A stretch of 7,857 bases of DNA. Source: Clostridiales bacterium UBA4362 (GTDB lineage: Bacteria; Bacillota; Clostridia; TANB77; CAG-508). Shown here one piece after another: positions 6,851 to 7,857 of this stretch. Every line of letters starts with the position of its first letter. Within the stretch, counting starts at the first letter, position 1. The notes under the pieces are model-generated. The model made no database searches and was not told where the DNA came from. It saw nothing but the letters and a program-made list of their open reading frames with translations. The translations under genes were made by a program, and so were the position numbers. The stretch is taken from positions 1 through 7,857 of the forward strand of contig DGSM01000012.1 in assembly GCA_002393975.1 (NCBI GenBank), read 5' to 3'.

Positions 6851-7169
6851 GACAAGTGATAGAGCTAATCAATTTCTACCTTTTGATAGTCTTAAAGGAT
6901 TAGAAGCGGCTCTTAGAGAAAAAGAAGAAATTTATGAAGAAAAAAGAGATTTATCAGAAGAAGTTATGGAAGAAATTTCCAACACAATAAATGAACTGGA
7001 TTCGGGAGATTCTATTATTGTAAAATATTATAAAAATAGAAAATATCAAGATTTCGTAGGCTTCTTTATAAAAGTAGATTCAATAAGAAGAAAAATTAAA
7101 GTACGCAAGGACAATGAGATTAGTGAAATAAGCATAAAAGAGATTTCAAATATTCAGAAAAAGTATTGA
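6840..7169 (+). CDS. YolD-like protein, partner of the Y-family polymerase
   Basis: This 109-residue protein matches the YolD-like family: the N-terminal signature SDRANQFLPFDSLKGLEAAL (6-25), then a charged helical segment (about 26-53), then a small beta-rich domain (about 57-105) with the family's ITxxYYxxG-like core, here IIVKYYKNRKYQDFVGFFIKVD at 59-80. YolD genes commonly sit directly after uvrX/yqjW-type polymerase genes, and the family has been proposed to play a UmuD-like role. That role is an inference, and no LexA/UmuD-type peptidase motif is visible. The ATG overlaps the end of the polymerase gene by 11 bp and follows a perfect AGGAGG (6829-6834), so the two are probably translationally coupled and SOS-regulated together. 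No terminator follows before rpmF. Confidence 0.85.
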   Translation: MQNKTSDRANQFLPFDSLKGLEAALREKEEIYEEKRDLSEEVMEEISNTINELDSGDSIIVKYYKNRKYQDFVGFFIKVDSIRRKIKVRKDNEISEISIKEISNIQKKY

Positions 7170-7194
7170 CAAAGCAGCTATAAAAGAATATAAT
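7166..7194 (+). promoter_or_regulatory. Consensus sigma-A promoter of rpmF-rpmE
   Basis: TTGACA (7166-7171) and TATAAT (7189-7194) are both perfect, with 17 bp between. The -35 contains the TGA stop codon of the YolD-like gene (7167-7169). Transcription would start near 7201, giving a leader of about 90 nt before rpmF. A strong constitutive promoter fits ribosomal protein genes. Confidence 0.9.
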
Positions 7195-7219
7195 AAATAA
7201 GTCAATTTAAGAGATATAG

Positions 7220-7252
7220 TTGATTTCAGTAGGCTTTTTCCTTACTAATCAA
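7220..7252 (+). promoter_or_regulatory. Stem-loop in the rpmF leader
   Basis: In the roughly 90-nt leader, TTGATT (7220-7225) pairs with AATCAA (7247-7252), and AGTAGG (7228-7233) pairs with TACT and CC on the other side, with a 2-nt and a 1-nt bulge and a 6-nt loop. No T run follows, so it is not a terminator. It could be a protein-binding or mRNA-stability element; autoregulation by L32 or L31 is speculation. Confidence 0.4.
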
Positions 7253-7291
7253 TAAATATACGACTTTTCAAGATGAGGAGGGTGAAGAAAA

Positions 7292-7471
7292 ATGGCACAA
7301 CCTAAAAGAAGATGGTCTAAAGCTAGAACTCATACAAGGAGATCTACTTGGAAATTAGATAATAAGAATTTAGTAGAATGTCCACATTGCCACGAACTTA
7401 TGATGCAACATAGAGTATGCCCAAGTTGTGGATACTATGATGGTACAGAAGTTATATCTAAGGCTAAATAA
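7292..7471 (+). CDS. rpmF: 50S ribosomal protein L32
   Basis: This 59-residue protein begins MAQPKRRWSKARTHTRRSTW, the basic, Arg-rich N-terminus typical of bacterial L32, which sits in the large ribosomal subunit. Four cysteines form a zinc ribbon of the form CxxC-x9-CxxC (Cys30, 33, 43, 46), so this is the zinc-binding form rather than a cysteine-free paralogue. AGGAGG (7276-7281), 10 nt before the ATG, supports the start. In many Firmicutes rpmF follows a DUF177/YceD gene; here the gene before it is the YolD-like one, and rpmF has its own consensus promoter. rpmE starts 20 nt after its stop, so the two are likely co-transcribed. Confidence 0.97.
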   Translation: MAQPKRRWSKARTHTRRSTWKLDNKNLVECPHCHELMMQHRVCPSCGYYDGTEVISKAK

Positions 7472-7491
7472 TAAAGAAAGAGGTGAATGTA

Positions 7492-7692
7492 ATGAAAGAA
7501 GGAATACATCCAGAATATTATGAAGCTACAGTCACTTGCGCATGTGGAAATACATTTAAAACTAACTCAACCAAACAAGAGTTAAAGGTAGATGTTTGCT
7601 CAAATTGCCATCCATTTTGGACAGGAAATTTAAGAAAAGAAACTACTGGCGGTAAGGCTGATAGATTTAAGAAGAAATATGGATTAAAATAA
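7492..7692 (+). CDS. rpmE: 50S ribosomal protein L31, zinc-binding form
   Basis: This 66-residue protein begins MKEGIHPEYYEATVTCACGN, the standard start of bacterial L31, which bridges the ribosomal subunits near the central protuberance. Cys16, Cys18, Cys36 and Cys39 form the CxC...CxxC zinc site of the zinc-dependent (C+) form, and HPFWTGNLRK (40-49) is the conserved core. A GTG at 7483 would add three residues, but it lies within the ribosome binding site AGAGGTG (7479-7485) and L31 proteins begin at MK, so I use ATG 7492. It ends shortly before a strong terminator and closes the rpmF-rpmE unit. Confidence 0.97.
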   Translation: MKEGIHPEYYEATVTCACGNTFKTNSTKQELKVDVCSNCHPFWTGNLRKETTGGKADRFKKKYGLK

Positions 7693-7704
7693 TTAATGAA
7701 TTTG

Positions 7705-7757
7705 AAGAGACTCTGCACACTCTATTTGTAATAGGGTTACAGGGTCTTTTGTTTTTT
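7705..7757 (+). terminator. Composite intrinsic terminator after rpmE
   Basis: An outer stem (AGACTCTG 7708-7715 with CAGGGTCT 7740-7747, extendable to 7705/7750) encloses an inner stem (ACTCTATT 7719-7726 with AATAGGGT 7730-7737, 3-nt loop). Each core stem has one G-T wobble, and a small internal loop separates them. The T-rich tail runs from 7747 to 7757. It ends directly before the ribosome binding site of the next gene. Confidence 0.85.
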
Positions 7758-7768
7758 GAGGAAGAATA

Positions 7769-7857
7769 ATGAACGAAGAAATAATTAAATATGCAAAAAA
7801 GATAAAAGAATTAAATAAGAGCATAGAAGAGCCAAAGTATTTTATAATGACAATGGG
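7769..7857 (+). CDS. miaB: Partial CDS, probable MiaB (tRNA methylthiotransferase) N-terminus
   Basis: The frame opens at ATG 7769 after GAGGAAG (7758-7764) and stays open to the window edge, giving 29 codons. It begins MNEEIIKYAKKIKELNKSIE and runs on through EPKYFIMTMG. This matches the start of clostridial MiaB, where a short charged helix leads into a YFxxTxGCQMN motif whose Cys binds the auxiliary iron-sulphur cluster; here the frame ends at MTMG, just where that Cys would be next. MiaB is a radical-SAM enzyme that methylthiolates i6A37 of tRNAs reading UNN codons. All catalytic residues lie beyond the edge, so the call rests on this short stretch. RimO or MtaB, which share the fold, are alternatives. 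Confidence 0.6.
   Translation, partial: MNEEIIKYAKKIKELNKSIEEPKYFIMTM

Noticed and set aside
7483..7491. GTG start giving L31 three extra residues
   Set aside because: The GTG is part of the ribosome binding site, and L31 proteins normally begin at the MK of 7492.
7518..7718. Minus-strand 66-codon ORF over rpmE
   Set aside because: Shadow of rpmE and its terminator; no family resemblance.

Overview
The window is AT-rich, uses the standard code, and carries strong AGGAGG-type ribosome binding sites and textbook sigma-A promoters (TTGAAA or TTGACA, 17-bp spacers, TATAAT-like -10 boxes). With a LexA box of the Bacillus/Clostridium type, a UvrX/YolD-type polymerase pair and Firmicutes-like RecG, L31 and L32, this points to a low-GC Firmicute, most likely a member of the Clostridia. 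I cannot name the species.

Layout. The left edge (1-148, minus) is the start of a protein with an Asn/Pro/Met-rich N-terminus. It diverges from recG (327-2456, plus), which encodes a branch-migration helicase for stalled forks. After a short gap with its own promoter comes a large gene for an 890-residue, N-terminally membrane-anchored, tyrosine-rich protein of unknown function (2531-5203). Directly after its stop codon sits a near-perfect promoter driving a 26-codon membrane peptide (5282-5362) that ends at an intrinsic terminator (5388-5440). A six-copy 7-bp tandem repeat follows. Then comes an SOS-type control region (LexA box 5546-5559) in front of a Y-family translesion polymerase (5594-6850) and an overlapping YolD-like partner gene (6840-7169). 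The right end holds the ribosomal protein genes rpmF (L32, 7292-7471) and rpmE (L31, 7492-7692). A composite terminator follows, and then the first codons of a gene that looks like miaB (from 7769).

How the genes fit together. recG and the polymerase/YolD pair both belong to DNA damage tolerance: RecG remodels stalled forks, and the SOS-controlled polymerase copies past lesions. rpmF and rpmE form a two-gene ribosomal protein unit, and both products keep their zinc-binding cysteines. A putative miaB adds a tRNA modification enzyme to this translation block. Packing is tight: three promoters begin within a few bases of the preceding stop codon, and one overlaps it. No terminator is visible between yolD and rpmF, so damage-induced transcription could run into the ribosomal protein genes.

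Most worth a second look are the 26-codon membrane peptide in its own promoter-to-terminator unit, the 890-residue surface protein, the apparently leaderless LexA-controlled polymerase mRNA, and an insertion of about 24 residues in RecG. I found no CRISPR array, transposon, tRNA or rRNA.
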